The notes below the pieces were generated by a model. It was given only the letters and a program-made list of their open reading frames with translations. It searched no databases and had not been told where the DNA came from. 64,000 nucleotides of DNA from Haematobia irritans (Eukaryota > Arthropoda > Insecta > Diptera > Muscidae): NCBI RefSeq assembly GCF_050003625.1, contig NC_134400.1:57292066-57356065 (forward strand), in the 5' to 3' direction. Positions 33,437 to 46,700 of this stretch are shown here, in pieces. Position numbers and translations under genes: made by a program. Position 1 is the stretch's first letter; each line of letters starts with the position of its first letter.

Positions 33437-34391
33437 GCCCCCATATAAACCGATCACCAGATTTGACCTCCGGAGCCTTTTGGAAGACCAAAAATTCATC
33501 TGATTCAGTTGATATTTGGTACGTGGCGTTAATATATGGCCTCAAAGACCCATGCAAAAATTGGTCGAAATCGGTCCATAATTATATATAGCCCAAATAT
33601 AAACCGATTCCCAGATTTGACCTTCAGAGCCCCTTGGAATAGCAAAATTCATCCGATTCGGTTGAAATTTGGTACGTGATGTTAGCATATGGTATCCAAC
33701 AACCATGCAGGAATTGGTTCATATCAGTCCATAGTTACATATAGCCCCCATATAAACCGATCCCCAGATTTGACCTCTGGTGCCTTTTGGAGAAGCAAAA
33801 TTCATCCGATCTGGTTGAAATTTGATACGCCGTGGTGGTATATGATATTTAACAACCATGCTAAAAGTGGTCCATATCAGTCCATAATTATATATAGCCC
33901 CCATATAAACCGATCCCGAGATTTGGTTTTGAAGCCTCTTGGAGGAGCAAATTTCATCGGAGTCAGTTGAAATTTGATACATTGTGCTAGTATATGGCCG
34001 TTAACAACCATGCCTAACTATGTCCATATCGGTCTATAGTTATATATAGCCCTCAGACAAATCGATCCCCAATCACACAAAAATTGGTCCATATCAAGTT
34101 CATAATTGTATTAGCCCCCATATAAGCGACCCCCATATTTCAATTCTGGCTCCCTACGTACCGTGCAAAAGTCCATATCGATTCGTAATTATTTGTAGAC
34201 TTACCTACACATACATTTTTTGTCTAATATATACCACGTATGGACTAACTCACAATTTAGAAAACGATTTAAGATACCAAAACCCAAGTAATTCGATTGT
34301 GGATGACAGTCTTTCGTTGAAGTTTCTAGGCTATCCATGGTGGAGGGTACATAAGATTCGGCCTGGCCGAACTTACGGTCATATATACTTG

Positions 34392-35121
34392 TTTTTGTTA
34401 GTTTTTGTTAATATTTTTCTGTCTGTTTTCCTATATGAGTTTTTCTTTTACATTTTGGTATTTCTTACATTATTCTTACCTTAATATTGTATACAAATAA
34501 AAAATAAATAATATGTATTAAAAAATATACAAATAAACACAATAAAAATAAAAATGTATTAAGAATATGTCTTGTATCAAAAATCTGAAAATTTCTCAAA
34601 TTAAGTCATAGCAGCAAACAAATTGGTTGCAGATCGCATTTAGGAGCGTTTGAAGATAATGTAGGACAGGGGTATATAAAAATCTGCTTCGCTTAGGAGA
34701 GGACTTTTTCATACGCTTCCTATATGGAACGCTTCCTTTTCTTTTTGTTCCGTCAGAAATCCTGAAAAAGAAATAAGAATAGATTAATAGGGATGTATAC
34801 GAAAAAATAGCAGGAGGTCCATTAAAAGTAATTTCCTGAAAAGAGAAAATATGAAAATGTAATTATAAAAAAAGAAATGAAACTGTCGTGTAGGCCAGAA
34901 TAGAGTTTTTTTGGTGAATCTCCGGGATTTTACTATATTTTCATTCCCGCTTTTCCGGTAATTTAGTTCCGGAATTCCCGAGAATTTTTCTTCATATTAT
35001 TTTATATAAAATATTCTAAAACTGGGTTTATGTAGGCTTGCCAGATCCAATTCGTCGAACAGCTTGACATTGGAAAAAAACGTGATTGTGGAAAAAAAAA
35101 CTTGATAAATAAAATCACTCA
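34392..35121. other. AT-rich gap, GGGAATTCCCG-type repeat near 34.95 kb
   Basis: 34905-35010 ('ctccgggattttactat', 'attcccgcttttccgg', 'ggaattcccgag') is a diverged relative of 8640-8760. Otherwise nothing recognised. Confidence 0.4.
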
Positions 35122-35123
35122 TA

Positions 35124-36410
35124 AAGGGTGATACGGTCAAAATTTGGTCAAGGGAAAACGCGTGTAAATCGGTGAAATCGTTAATTTAAAAAATCAAATT
35201 AAATTTCTTTTTCAAGTCCAATTAGTATAAAATTCAGGAAAAATATTCAGTTAGGCTTTCGCTTTTCCAACTCCGAATTGCCGGGCGTCACGCTTGACAC
35301 CTGCCATCAGATTTTGTACAGCCACCTTGTCCACCTTCTTCGCCGCAGAAAGCCAGTTTGCCTTGAACTGCTGCTCGTCCTTAGAATTTTTTTTGGTCTT
35401 CTTTAGGTTCCGCTTGACAATAGCCCAGTATTTCTCAATTGGGCGGAGCTCTGGCGTGTTGGGAGGGTTCTTGTCCTTGGAAACCACCTGCACGTTGTTA
35501 GCGGCGTACCACTCCATGGCCTTTTTACCATAATGGCAAGATGCCAAATCCGGCCAAAACAGTACGGAACAACCGTGTTTCTTCAGGAAAGGCAGCAGAC
35601 GTTTATTCAAGCACTCTTTCACGTAAATTTATTGGTTGACAGTCCCGGAAGCTATGAAAATGCTGCTTTTCAAGCCACAGGAACAGATGGCTTGCCAAAC
35701 CAGATATTTCTTTGCGAACTTTGACAGTTTTATGTGCTTGAAAATATCTGCTACCTTTCCCCTTCCTTTTGCCGTATAAGACTCCTGTCCCGGAAGCTGC
35801 TTGTAGTCGGCTTTGACGTAGGTTTCGTCGTCCATTACCACGCAGTCAAACTTCGTCAGCATCGTCGGGGATCGCGCTTTGTCCGTCGTATTTTGTTTAT
35901 CATCGCGATTTGGAGTCACTACCTTCTTGCAAGTCGATAGTCCGGCTCGTTTTTTGGCTCGATGAACGGTTGTAGACGATACACCCAGCTTATTTGCGGC
36001 ATCTCGGAGAGAGAGGTTAGGGTTTCGCTTGAAACTACCGGCAACTCTCTTTGTCGTCTCAGCGGCTTCCGGTTTTCGATTTCCCCCCGATCCAGACTTC
36101 TGGCTGTCGACAAACGTTCCCCAAACACTTTAATTACATTTGTAACGGTTGATTTGGCAACTTTTAGCGATTTTGCCAGCTTTGCGTGCGAGTAGCTTGG
36201 ATTTTCGCGATGCGCGAGAAAAATTTTGATACGCTGCTCTTCTTGCTTGGACGGCATTTTGACAACTGAAGAATGAATTCCAAAACCAAAATAGGAGCAA
36301 CATTTTACACACACACACCTTCAAAATGAGGGGTGTTCAGGTTTTTTAAAAGCAAAATTTAAAGAAATACGTCAAGTTTATATTGACCAAATTTTGACCG
36401 TATCACCCTT
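35124..36410 (-). mobile_element. DD37E Tc1/mariner-superfamily element, full length
   Basis: 1287 bp, TA on both sides (35122-35123, 36411-36412). Inverted ends identical for about 28 bp, starting AAGGGTGATACGGTCAAAAT. The element holds one transposase gene on the minus strand, broken by one frameshift and one stop. The untouched ends show it moved recently or can still be mobilised in trans. Confidence 0.95.
35251..36258 (-). pseudogene. DD37E transposase, one frameshift and one stop
   Basis: Minus strand, start probably the Met of MPSKQEEQRIKIF (near 36257; an upstream in-frame Met exists at 36314). The N-terminal helix-turn-helix reads KLAKSLKVAKSTVTNVIKVF. A one-base shift lies near 36100. 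The following frame carries the second HTH (SLRDAANKLGVSSTTVHRAK) and VVMDDETYV with the first catalytic Asp. A stop sits at about 35629 (between GTVNQ and IYVKEC). Then come FWPDLASCHYG (second Asp) and NTPELRPIEKYWAI (Glu), with 37 residues between them by my count, i.e. DD37E, the ITmD37E/TRT group known from mosquitoes and other insects. The C-terminus (MAGVKRDARQFG) is complete. Confidence 0.9.
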
Positions 36411-36412
36411 TA

Positions 36413-37174
36413 GTATTGGGTTAATTAAATATATTTGCACATAAAATTCGTATTCTTAGAGACAGAATTAATTAATTCTCCAACATCGGGTGTTGTTAAA
36501 GAATTTTGAAAGTTTTTGCAATCCTCATTAACACTTTTTAATACTAATAGTTCGGCCTTTATTAGATCAAATGACATTCTACTCCTAGAAAACACAAATG
36601 AGATACATACTTAAAGATACTTTTTTTTAAATTAGAAAAATATGTATCATTTTAGTCCTTATAACTACAACTATAGTTTTATTGATAGTAAAAATATGCT
36701 CTGTCGATGTGTTTTTTAGAAAAATAAACTTCTTTTTTGTCATGGTTTTTGTTGTTTTCGTTCAGTCGTTTTGTTTTTAAATGCATATATCATCTGTGAT
36801 GCGCATTTAGACTGATTGTCTGTACGAAGTACACATAGTGTACCGTAGTACATGTAATGATATAATGGCATTATTTATTAGCCTATCATTACCGGTTATT
36901 TTTATGGTGTATGGAAACGTGAAAATGTTGTCCAAAATGGTTGGGAAGACAGCTGTTTCGGATTTCCACATCCTCATCAGTTCCCTTTATTGGACGATCT
37001 ACTGATCTCAATTATTAGACTATGTTGGTAAGTCATTCTTCTATTGTAAAGAACTAGCTTAAGCAAATCCAACATGTCCAAAAAAAGAAATGCAGTAGAA
37101 AACATTTTCACCTTCCAATTACACCACTCCAGTATGTTGCCGTCGGCAACTGGATAAATAAATTCGAGAGAAAA
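36413..37174. other. Gap, nothing recognised
   Basis: AT-rich; no protein-like ORF and no repeat shared within the window seen. Confidence 0.4.
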
Positions 37175-39357
37175 CAAGTATATACGGCCGTAAGTTCGGC
37201 CAGGCCGAAGCTTATGTACCCTCCATCATGGATTGCGTAGAAACTTCATCTAAACACTGCCATCGACAATCGAATTACTGAAGTTGCGGTAACGCTTGCC
37301 GATGGCAAGGTATCTTAAAACCTCCTAACACCATCTTCTAAATTGTATGTAAGTCCATACGTGGTATATATTAAATCAAAAGAGATCGATCCAATACGTA
37401 TATAATTCAGTTTGACAAAGTAGACATACAATTTTGACAAAATTTTCTACAGAAATAAAATTTTAACAAAATTTTCTATAGAAATAAAATTTTCACAAAA
37501 TTTTCTATAGAAATAAACTTTTGACAAAATTTTCTATAGAAATAAAATCTTGGTAGGTTAATTTTGGCTCGAGTGGCAACCATGATTATGAACCGAATAA
37601 AATTTTAACAAAATTTTCTATAGAAATAAACTTTTGGTAGATTATTTTGGTTGCCACAACCATGATTATGAACCGATATGGACCAATTTTTGTGTGATTG
37701 GACCAATTTTGGTATGGTTGTTAGCGACCATATACAAACACCACGTGCCTAATTTGAACCGGATCGGATGAATTTTGCTCCTCCAAGAGGCTCCGGAGGT
37801 CAAATCTGGAGAATGTTTTATATGGGGCTATATATAATTATGGACCGATATGGACCAATTCTGGCACGGTTGTTAAAGATCATATACTAACACCATGATC
37901 CAAATTACAACCGGATTGGATGAAATTTGCTTCTCTTGGAGACTTCGCAAGCCAAATCTGGGGATCGGTTTATATGGGGGCTATATATAATTATGAACGG
38001 ATGTGGACCAATTTTTGCATGGTTGTTAGAGACCATATACCAATCAGGGTTGGCCTGTCACAAACTGTGACTTTTGGATATCATCGAATTCGCTGCCTAG
38101 CCGACGCGACTAAAGTATTTCCAGTTTGCGACTTTTGTTACTTTTTCTACATTTACGACGCGTATGTGACGTTTACGACGTTTACAACTTTGCGACAGTC
38201 GCAAACCTAAAAAAGTTTGATACAGACCATCTCTGATACCAATACCATGTAGCAAATTTCAGCAGGATCGGATGCAATTTGCTTCTCTTTGAGGCTCCGC
38301 AACCCAAATCTGGAGATCGGTTTATATGGGTCTATATATAAATATGGACCGATGTGGACCAATTTTCGCACGGTTGTTAGAGACCATATACCAATACCAT
38401 GTACCAAATTTCAGCCGGATCGGATGAAATTTACTTCTCTTTGAGGCTCCGCAAGCCAAATCTGGGGATCGGTTTATATGGGGGCTATATATAATTATGG
38501 ACCGATGTGGACCAATTTTTGTATGATTGTTAGAGACCATATACCAACACCATGCACCAAATTTCCGTCGGATCGGATGAAATATGCTTCTCTTAGAGGC
38601 TCCACAAGCCACATCTGGGGATCGGTTTATATGGGGGCTATATATAATTAAAGACCGATATGAACCACTTTGTCCATGGTTGTTAGAGACCATATACCAA
38701 CATCATGTACCAAATTTCAGCCGGATCGGATGAAACTTTCTTCTCTTTGAGGCTCCGCAAGCCAAATCTGGGGATCGGTTTATATGGGGGCTATATATAA
38801 TTATGGACCGATGTGAACCAATTTTTCATTGGTTGTTAGAGACCATATACCAACACCATGTACCAAATTTCAGCCGGATCGGATGAAATTTGCTTCTCTT
38901 TTAGGCTCCGCAAGCCAAATCTGGGGATCGGTTTATATGGGGGCTATGTATATAATTATGGACCGATGTGGACCAATTTTTGCATGGTTGTTAGAGACCA
39001 TATAGCAACACCATATACCAAATTTCATGAAATATGCTTCTGTTAGAGGCTCCACAAGCCAAATCTGAGGGTCCCTTTATATGGGGGCTATACGTAAAAG
39101 TGGACCGATATGGCCCATTTTCAATACCAGCCAACCTACATCGATAACAACTACTTGTGCCAAGCTTGTTTCGTTCGGAAGTTAGCGTGATTTCAACAGA
39201 CGGACGGACGGACGGACGGACGGACATGCTTAGATCGACTCAGAATTTCACCACGACCCAGAATATATATACTTTATGGGGTCTTAGTGCAATATTTCGA
39301 TGTGTTACAAACGGAATGACAAAGTTAATATACCCCCATCCTATGATGGAGGGTATA
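37175..39357 (-). repeat. Family-A repeat, complete (A5), with nested hAT MITE
   Basis: From the left: CAAGTATATACGGCCGTAAG, ttcggccaggccgaag, gtaccctccatcatgg; then about eight 29-bp minisatellite units (37420-37640); then about nine units of about 153 bp; leader 'acagacggacggacgg', 'gaatatatatactttatggg', 'cgatgtgttacaaacgg'; end ATGATGGAGGGTATA. Interrupted by the 191-bp element 38045-38235. Confidence 0.9.
38045..38235 (+). mobile_element. Short hAT-type MITE, internal-deletion copy of 32864-33436
   Basis: 191 bp with ends CAGGGTTGGCCTGTCACAAA and CAGAGATGGTCTGTATCAAA (from the right) and a perfect 8-bp TSD ATACCAAT (38037-38044, 38236-38243). Its right 160 bp is nearly identical to the right part of the 573-bp element; the RT cargo and left array are missing. 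Confidence 0.95.
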
Positions 39358-40679
39358 AAAATTAACTTACAAAAAACTTGACGAATCTCTTTTTCACTTG
39401 ACACGCATAAAACTTGACAATCAAGCCAAATGAAGGCCGTCTGGCAACCCTAGGTACAACCCAACATCCAACTTGGTCGAAAATCGCCACAATACAAATG
39501 GAATGTCGAAGTTATGACGGTGGACAATAAAATGGATCAGTTCAGCCCACACAGAAAATAATGTACACTGTTTTATGGGGAATCGCAAATTATCTTCTGC
39601 TTTAATTTACATTGCACTTAACATATTAGTACAGTCATTGAACTTTATACCCACGTGTAGAGTTCAACTGCAATAAAAATAAGTTCAATTTAGCATTAGT
39701 TTAACTATGAACATAAAATAAATCTCCATCATTGTAAGCTGCAGCTCCAGAACAATCAACACACCATAGACATTTCACCCATATCAATACACATTATATA
39801 GTCGGAAACCTATTTTTGATATAGGGTGTAGCAAATGCCGGGACTTTGCCCAGTACATTCCGGGATTTGTCGGGACAAGCAAACACAGTGACATTTGAGT
39901 TTCAATTTCATATATGTTAACATAATTTATTTTTTTTATAAAGTAAAAAAAAAAACATAACACGCCCATTTTTTATTTATAACATATCTAATGTAAATAT
40001 CATACATTGGGAACAAAAAATCCACTTAAAATATGAAGTTATTTCAGTGATCGGTTCTATTGAACTACTCGTAGTTCGCTCGCGAACTACCCAACTCTAC
40101 AATTTCCCCAAGATGGCAGCGATATATCAAACATTTTTTTTCTTGAAAGTACTTTCCAAGTATTCTTTCTTTTATAGGAACATTTTGCATTATGAACATA
40201 ATTTTGCTTATTTCACAAGGTCCTAAAGGATATATTTCTACAATGATATTTGCCATTTTCTATAGCCAATATGAGTTTCTTCGGAATATTTTTTTAAAGA
40301 AATAATGCTTTACAGCTGGCCAACATAAAATTAGTATTTCGATTGCCAGTAATTGAAATTCCGGGATTTTTGTCAAATTTTGTGAAGGATGCGGGACACT
40401 TTCTGGAGACGAAATCGCGTGGCAATCCAGGCGAATCCCGGCTATCTAGCAAGCCTAATTACATATAATATTTCTAGGCGGGAGATTGGTCTATATGCGG
40501 ACTATACAAAAACATGAACCGATACACACCATATTCGGCACACTTGTTTGTGGGCCTATTATTTTCTTTTTGCCATCCAAAAAGGCGTCTATTATTTGCG
40601 GTCAGCTCATCGTTATATCCATTACTATCGCTTCTATCGTCATCTCTGAGAACACCTGCTTTAATCAATGCCACTTTTT
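39358..40679. other. AT-rich gap with a MITE-like block and gggac-rich repeat
   Basis: 39545-39725 resembles 30095-30345. 39835-39890 and 40330-40460 hold related 'ccgggatttgtcggga' / 'ccgggatttttgtc ... gcgggac' tracts and may be the two sides of one old insert about 620 bp long with 'tagcaa' ends; no TSD confirmed. No gene. Confidence 0.35.
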
Positions 40680-41389
40680 TATACCCACCCTAGAATGGTG
40701 ACGGGGGTATAATAAGTTTGTCAATCCGTTTGTAACACATCGAAATATCGATTTCCGACTATATAAACTATATATATTCTTGATCAGGGAGAAATTCTAA
40801 GACAATATAACCATGTCCGTCTGTCTGTTGTAATCATGCTACAGTCTTCAATAATGAAGCAATCGTGCTGAAATTTTGCACAAACTCGTCTTTTGTCTGC
40901 AGGCAGGTCAAGTTCCAAGATGGGCTATATCGGCCCAGGTTTTGATATAGTCCCCATATAAACCGACCTACCGATTTGGGGTCTTCGGCTTATAGAAATC
41001 GTAGTTTTTATCATATTTGCCTGAAATTGGAAATCTAGAGGTATTTTATGACCATAAAGAGGTGTGCCAAAAATGGTGAGTATCGGTCCATGGTTTGGTA
41101 TAGCCCCCATATAGACCTATCTCCCGATTTTACTTCTTGTGTTTAGAGAAACCGTGCTTTTTATCCAATTTACCTGAAATTGAAAATCTAGAGGTATTTT
41201 AGGACCATAAAGAGGTGTGCTGAAAATGGTTAGTATCGCTCCATGTTTTGGTATAGCCCCCATATAGACCGATCTCCCGATTGTACCTCTTATAGAATCC
41301 GCAGTTTTTATCCCATTTGCCTGAAATTGGAAATCTAGAGGGATTTTAGGACCATACAGGGGTGTGCCAAAAATGGTCAGTATATCAAC
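40680..41389 (+). repeat. Family-D repeat, 5' part (D2), truncated
   Basis: Starts TATACCCACCCTAGAATGG with hairpin partner CGGGGGTATA, then leader 'caatccgtttgtaacacatc', 'actatatatattcttgatc', 'gtccgtctgtctg' and units of about 150 bp. It breaks off at 41385-41390 where the tRNA-pair element begins; the 3' half is not found on the far side. Confidence 0.8.
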
Positions 41390-42278
41390 ATACCACAGCG
41401 AATGAATTAAAAGAGAACAATTTCTGTGAAACCGCTTGTATGTTGTTTCGGAAAACTGTTTTTTGATAAGGCCAAAAATTTGATAAGCTTAAGTCTAAAT
41501 ATTATTCAATTTGAATAAAAAGAGAATAGACATTCGGAACCAAGAGAATAAACATTTGAAAAACAAACAGCATATGTTTTCGCCTTCAGAGCAGCATTTT
41601 ATGTATGTGTGGACACGTGTTTTGTTTATCATTTCGGCATTATGGGCATAATTTTTTTCTTGGTTCGTTAAAAGAAATCAGGGGTCTTCATAAAAATAAC
41701 GAAAGGGCACTATACTCTTTTTAGAGTTGGGACAGTAAAATTAAATAAGGAGGAAATAGTGAAAAATTACACAGTGAAATGTATAAAAACAAAGTTTAGT
41801 TCCTCTTTATTAATAAGTAGTCCACGAAGAGTTGACGGGCACCTTCAAATATAAAAGCGGGCATTAAGTTCAAGTTTTGCAGCTAAAACAATTTAAATTT
41901 AATGAATTATTAAAGAAAAATAAAAGGCATTTTAGAGCGATGGTGTTAAATGATAGTACAAAACTGTTCAAGTCTAAATAAATTTATGTTTATATTATAA
42001 AATTATTTATGTATGTTTATACTCGACTCCACGTTCTTATTTTCTTAGAGTTTTTGAATTCCTTCCAAATTTTAAAGTTTTGTACCAAAAACAGTGTTTT
42101 GTTACAAAATTGTTATTTTTGCAATAAAAAAATAATATTTTATCGAAAAATCAGTCAATTTCGTTTATATCAAGCACTGTTACTGACTATAAATCTTTAA
42201 TAACCCACATTTCGAAGTTTCATTATAAAAATTTAATATAGTATATGTGTAAATTAAAAAAAAAGAAAAAAAGTGTTC

Positions 42279-42349
42279 GGTCGGAGCAGGGATTGAACCC
42301 ACGACCCTTTGCATGCAAGGCAGACATGCTAACCACTGCTCCACGAGGC
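42279..42349 (-). other. tRNA-derived sequence, type 1
   Basis: Same sequence as 6839-6909: A box TGGAGCAGTGGTTAGCATG and B box GGGTTCAATCCC on the minus strand; not a foldable tRNA. Confidence 0.65.
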
Positions 42350-42464
42350 AAAAAAATGTATGTTTCTGTTAAATAATGATATGTTTGCATGGGCTCGTGG
42401 GCGCTGCAAACTATGCTATATAAATGTAACTTATAACCATAATTATCTACTGGTGACTATAACA

Positions 42465-42536
42465 GCTACGTAGTCCAGTGGATAGTGTGTTGGCTTAGAA
42501 ACTGTATGGTTCTCGGTTCGATTCTCCGTGCAGGCG
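42465..42536 (+). other. tRNA-derived sequence, type 2
   Basis: Near-identical to 7025-7096 (loop CTTAGAA instead of CTTACAA), with A box TAGTCCAGTGGATAGTG and B box GGTTCGATTC. Confidence 0.65.
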
Positions 42537-42847
42537 AAAAGTAAAATTTAAAAAATTTATAAAAGTGAATAATTTCTTCAACATTATTTGTATTACAGAA
42601 AAAGGTGCCAAGAACTAAAATATTTCGTGGAAGTGAAAATTACGAGTATGTTAGGCAATGAGTACAATCGTCTTTGGGAAAAATTCTTCCAAGCACATAA
42701 TATTTTTGGGCTCAAAATGCTTTCAAACATATAGTATGTTCACATAAAACAAACATATTAATGTTTCGGCAGTATCCAATAATATATGTGCTTCTTGCAA
42801 AATATGTTTGGAACATATGTTAAAGAAGCGATTTTTTTTGAGGGTGT

Positions 42848-43413
42848 ATGGACCGATAGGGACTAATTTTTGCATGGTTGTTAGAGACCATATACCAACA
42901 CCATGTACCATATTTCAGCCGGATCGGATGAAATTTGTTTCTCTTTGAGGCTCCGCAAGCCAAATCTGGGGATCGGTTTATATGGGGGCTATATATAATT
43001 ATGGACCGATGTGGACAAATTTTTGCATGGTTGTTAGAGACCATATACCAACACCATGTATCAAATTTCAGCCGGATCGGATGAAATATGCTTCTGTTAG
43101 AGGCTCCACAAGCCAAATCTGAGCGTCCCTTTATATGGGGGCTATACGTAAAAATCGACCGATATGGCCCATTTGCAATACCATCCGACTTACATCAATA
43201 ACAACTACTTGTGCCAAGTTTCAAGTCGATAGCTTGTTTCGTTTGGAAGTTAGCGTGATTTCAACAGACGGACGGACGGACATGCTTAGATCGACTCAGA
43301 ATTTCACCACGACCCAGAATATATATACTTTATGGGGTCTTAGAGCAATATTTCGATTTGTTACAAACGGAATGACAAAGTTAGTATACCCCCATCCTAT
43401 GGTGGAGGGTATA
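42848..43413 (-). repeat. Family-A repeat, 5' half (A6)
   Basis: About two 153-bp units, then the leader and the end ATGGTGGAGGGTATA. The 3' half is missing, cut at the junction with the tRNA-pair element. Confidence 0.85.
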
Positions 43414-43419
43414 AAAATT

Positions 43420-43662
43420 GTGAATTTGTGAAAATATTTGAGGTAAAACGTTTCCAACAAGCATTAGAATCCATTAAAAATTATAAAAATTATTTATTTG
43501 ACAAAATATCACAGAATTTTTTAATTAACATCCAAAACATTGAATTCGGATCACACCTAAAGAAGTGATGCAATTTCAATGTGTTGTTTAATGTGTTATA
43601 ATTTTTAATGGACTCTAACGCTTGTCGGAAACGTTGGACCTCAAATATTTTCAAAAATTCAC
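43420..43662. mobile_element. Fold-back MITE with about 65-bp inverted arms
   Basis: Left arm GTGAATTTGTGAAAATATTT...CATTAAAAATTATA. The right arm read backward is GTGAATTTTTGAAAATATTT... with about six mismatches over 65 nt. A 110-bp AT-rich spacer lies between. It sits 6 bp after family-A copy A6. No TSD could be settled. Confidence 0.7.
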
Positions 43663-43737
43663 TTTTTTTTTAAGATTGGATTTAGCATTTTTTCAACAAA
43701 ATTTATATGATTTGTTTTTAACTTATTTGAAACAAAA

Positions 43738-46700
43738 CAAGTATATACGGCCGTAAGTTCGGCCAGGCCGAAGCTTATGTACCCTCCATCATGGATTGCG
43801 TAGAAACTTCTTCTAAACACTGCCATCCACAATCGAATTACTTAAGTTGCGGTAACGCTTGCCGATGGCAAGGTATCTTAAAACCTCCTAACACTATCTT
43901 CTAAAGAAAGAAAATTTTGACAAAAATGTCTACAGAAATAAAATTTTAACAAAATTTTCCCTTGAAATAAAATTTTGACAAAATTTTCTATAGAAATAAA
44001 ATTTCGGTAGATTATTTTTGGCTCTAGGGCAACCATGATTATGAACCGATATGGACCAATTTTTGTGTGATTGGACCAATTTTGGTATGGTTGTTAGCGA
44101 CCATATACTAACACCACGTTCCTAATTTGAACCGGATCGGATGAATTTTGCTCCTCCAAGAGGACCAATTTTTGCACGGTTGCTAGAGACCATATAACAA
44201 TACCATGTACCAAATTTCAGCCGGATCGGATGAAATTTGCTTCTCTTAGAGGCTCCGCAACACAAATCTGGGGATCGGTTTATATGAGCGCTATATATAA
44301 TTATGGACCGATGTGGACCAATTTTTGCACGGTTGCTAGAGACCATATACCAATACCATGTACCAAATTTCAGCCGGATCGGATGCAATTTGCTTCTCTT
44401 TGAGGCTTCGCAAGCCAAATCTGGAGATCGGTTTATATGGGGGCTATATATAATTATGGACCGATGTGGACCATTTTTTGCATGATAGTTAGAGACCATA
44501 TACCAACACCATGTACCAAATTTCAGCCGGATCGGGTGAAATATGCTTCTCTCAGAGGCTCCACAAGCCAAATCTGGGGATCGGTTTATATGGGGGCTAT
44601 ATATAATTATGGACCGATGTGGACCAATTTTTGCATGGTTGTTAGAGACCATATACCAACATCATGTACCAAATTTCAGCCGGATCGGATGAAATTTGCT
44701 TCTCTTTGAGGCTCCGCAAGCCAAATCTGGGGATCGGTTTATATGGGGGCTATATATAATTATGGACCGATGTCGAGCAATTTCTGCATGATTGTTAGAG
44801 ACCATATACTAACACCATGTACCAAATTTCAGCCGGATCGGATTAAATATGCTTCTCTTAGAGGCTCCACAAGCCAAATCTGGGGATCGGTTTATATGGG
44901 GGCTATATATAATAATGAACCGATATGGACCAATTTTTGCACGGTTGTTAGAGACCATATACCAACACCATGTACCAAATTTCAGCCGGATCGGATGAAA
45001 TATGCTTCTGTTAGGGGCTCCACAAGCCAAATCTGAGGGTCCCTTTATATGGGGGCTATACGTAAAAGTGGACCGATATGGCCCATTTTCAATACCATCA
45101 ATACCATTAAATGTGGTATCACAATGGACTGAAAATTTTCTACAGAAATAAAATTTTAACAAAATTTTCTATAGAAATAAAATTTTCACAAAGTTTTCTA
45201 TAGAAATGAAAATTTTGACAAAATTTTCTATAGAAAGAAAATTTTGACAAAAATTTCTACAGAAATAAAATTTTAACAAAATTTTCTATAGAAATAAACT
45301 TTTGACAAAATTTTCTATAGAAATAAAACCTTGGTAGATTATTTTTGGCTCGAGTGGCAACCATGATTATGAACCGAATAAAATTTGAACAAAATTTTGT
45401 ATAGAAATAAAATTTTGACAATTATGAAAATTTTATTATGAACCGAATAAAATTTTAACAAAATTTTCTCTAGAAATAAAATTTTGACAAAATTTTCTAT
45501 AGATATAAAATTTTGACAAAATTTTCTATAGAAATAAAATTTTGGTAGATTATTTTTGGCTCTAGTGGCAACCATGATTATGAACCGATATGGACCAATT
45601 TTTGTGTGATTGGACCAATTTTGGTATGGTTGTTAGCGACCATATACTAACACTACGAGCCTAATTTGAACCGGATCGGATGAATTTTGCTCCTCCAAGA
45701 GGCTCCGGAGTTCAAATCTGGAGATCGGTTTATATGGGAGCTATATATAATTATGGACCGATATGGACCAATTTTTGCATGGTTGTTAGACACAATATAC
45801 TAATACCACGTACCAAATTTCAGCCGTATCGGATGAAATTTGCCCCTCTTTGAGGCTCCGCAAGCCAAATCTGGGGATCGGTTTATATGGGGGCTATATA
45901 TAATTATGAACCGATGTGGACCAATTTTTGCATGGTTGTTAGAGACCATATACCAATATCATGTACCAAATTTCAGGCGGATCGGATGAAATTTGCTTCT
46001 CTTTGAGGCTCCGCAACCCAAATCTGGGGATCGGTTTATATGGGCGCCATATATAATTATGGACCGATGTGGACCAATTTTTGCACGGTTATTAGAGACC
46101 ATATACCAATACCATGTACCAAATTTCAGCCGGATCGGATGCAATGTGCTCCTCTTTGAGGCTTCGCAAGCCAAATCTGGAGATCGGTTTATATGGGGTC
46201 TATATATAATTATGGACTGATGTGGACCAATTTTCGCATGGTTGTTAGAGACCATATACCAACATCATGTACCAAATTTCAGCCGGATCGGATGAAATTT
46301 TCTTCTCTTTGAGGCTCCGCAAGCCAAATCTGGGGATCGGTTTATATGGGGGCTATATATAATTATAAACCGATGTGGACCAATTTTTGCATGGTTGTGA
46401 GAGACCATATACCAACACCATGTACCAAATTTCAGCCGGATCGGATGAAATTTGCTTCTCTTTTAGGCTCCGCAAGCCAAATCTGGGGATCGGTTTATAT
46501 GGGGGCTATATATAATTATAGACCGATGTGGACCAATTTTTGCATGGTTGTTAGAGACCATATACCAACACCATATACCAAATTTCAGCCGGATCGGATG
46601 AAATATGCTTCTGTTAGAGGCTCCACAAGCCAAATCTGAGGGTCTCTTTATATGGGGGCTATACGTAAAAGTGGACCGATATGGCCCATTTTCAATACCA

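Larger units (their letters stand above)
32435..34391 (+). repeat. Family-A repeat (A4) split by a hAT element
   Basis: TATACCCTCCGCCATAGG start, complete leader (tttgtcattccgtttgcaac, ccccataaagtatatatatt, gtccgtccgtctg), about six units of about 153 bp, and ends gtggagggtacataag, ttcggcctggccgaac, ggtcatatatacttg. It is interrupted at 32863 by the insertion 32864-33436, which duplicated GCCCCCAT of a repeat unit. No minisatellite block. Confidence 0.85.
41390..42847. mobile_element. tRNA-pair TIR element, long variant (copy 2), left-truncated
   Basis: Collinear with about 5945-7404 at high identity over 1.4 kb. The right end ...TTTTTTTTGAGGGTG is intact; the left 320 bp of the first copy is absent. 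Left neighbour is family D, right neighbour is the middle of a family-A unit, so the flanks do not match and a rearrangement has occurred. Contains tRNA-like modules at 42279-42349 and 42465-42536. Confidence 0.75.

Noticed and set aside
39157..39381. GACG/GTCCGTCC tracts as independent microsatellites
   Set aside because: They sit at a fixed place in the leader of each family-A, C and D copy and only expand locally.
44122..44652. 176-codon ORF on the minus strand
   Set aside because: Opposite-strand reading of the same 153-bp array (copy A7); overlaps open frames on the plus strand.
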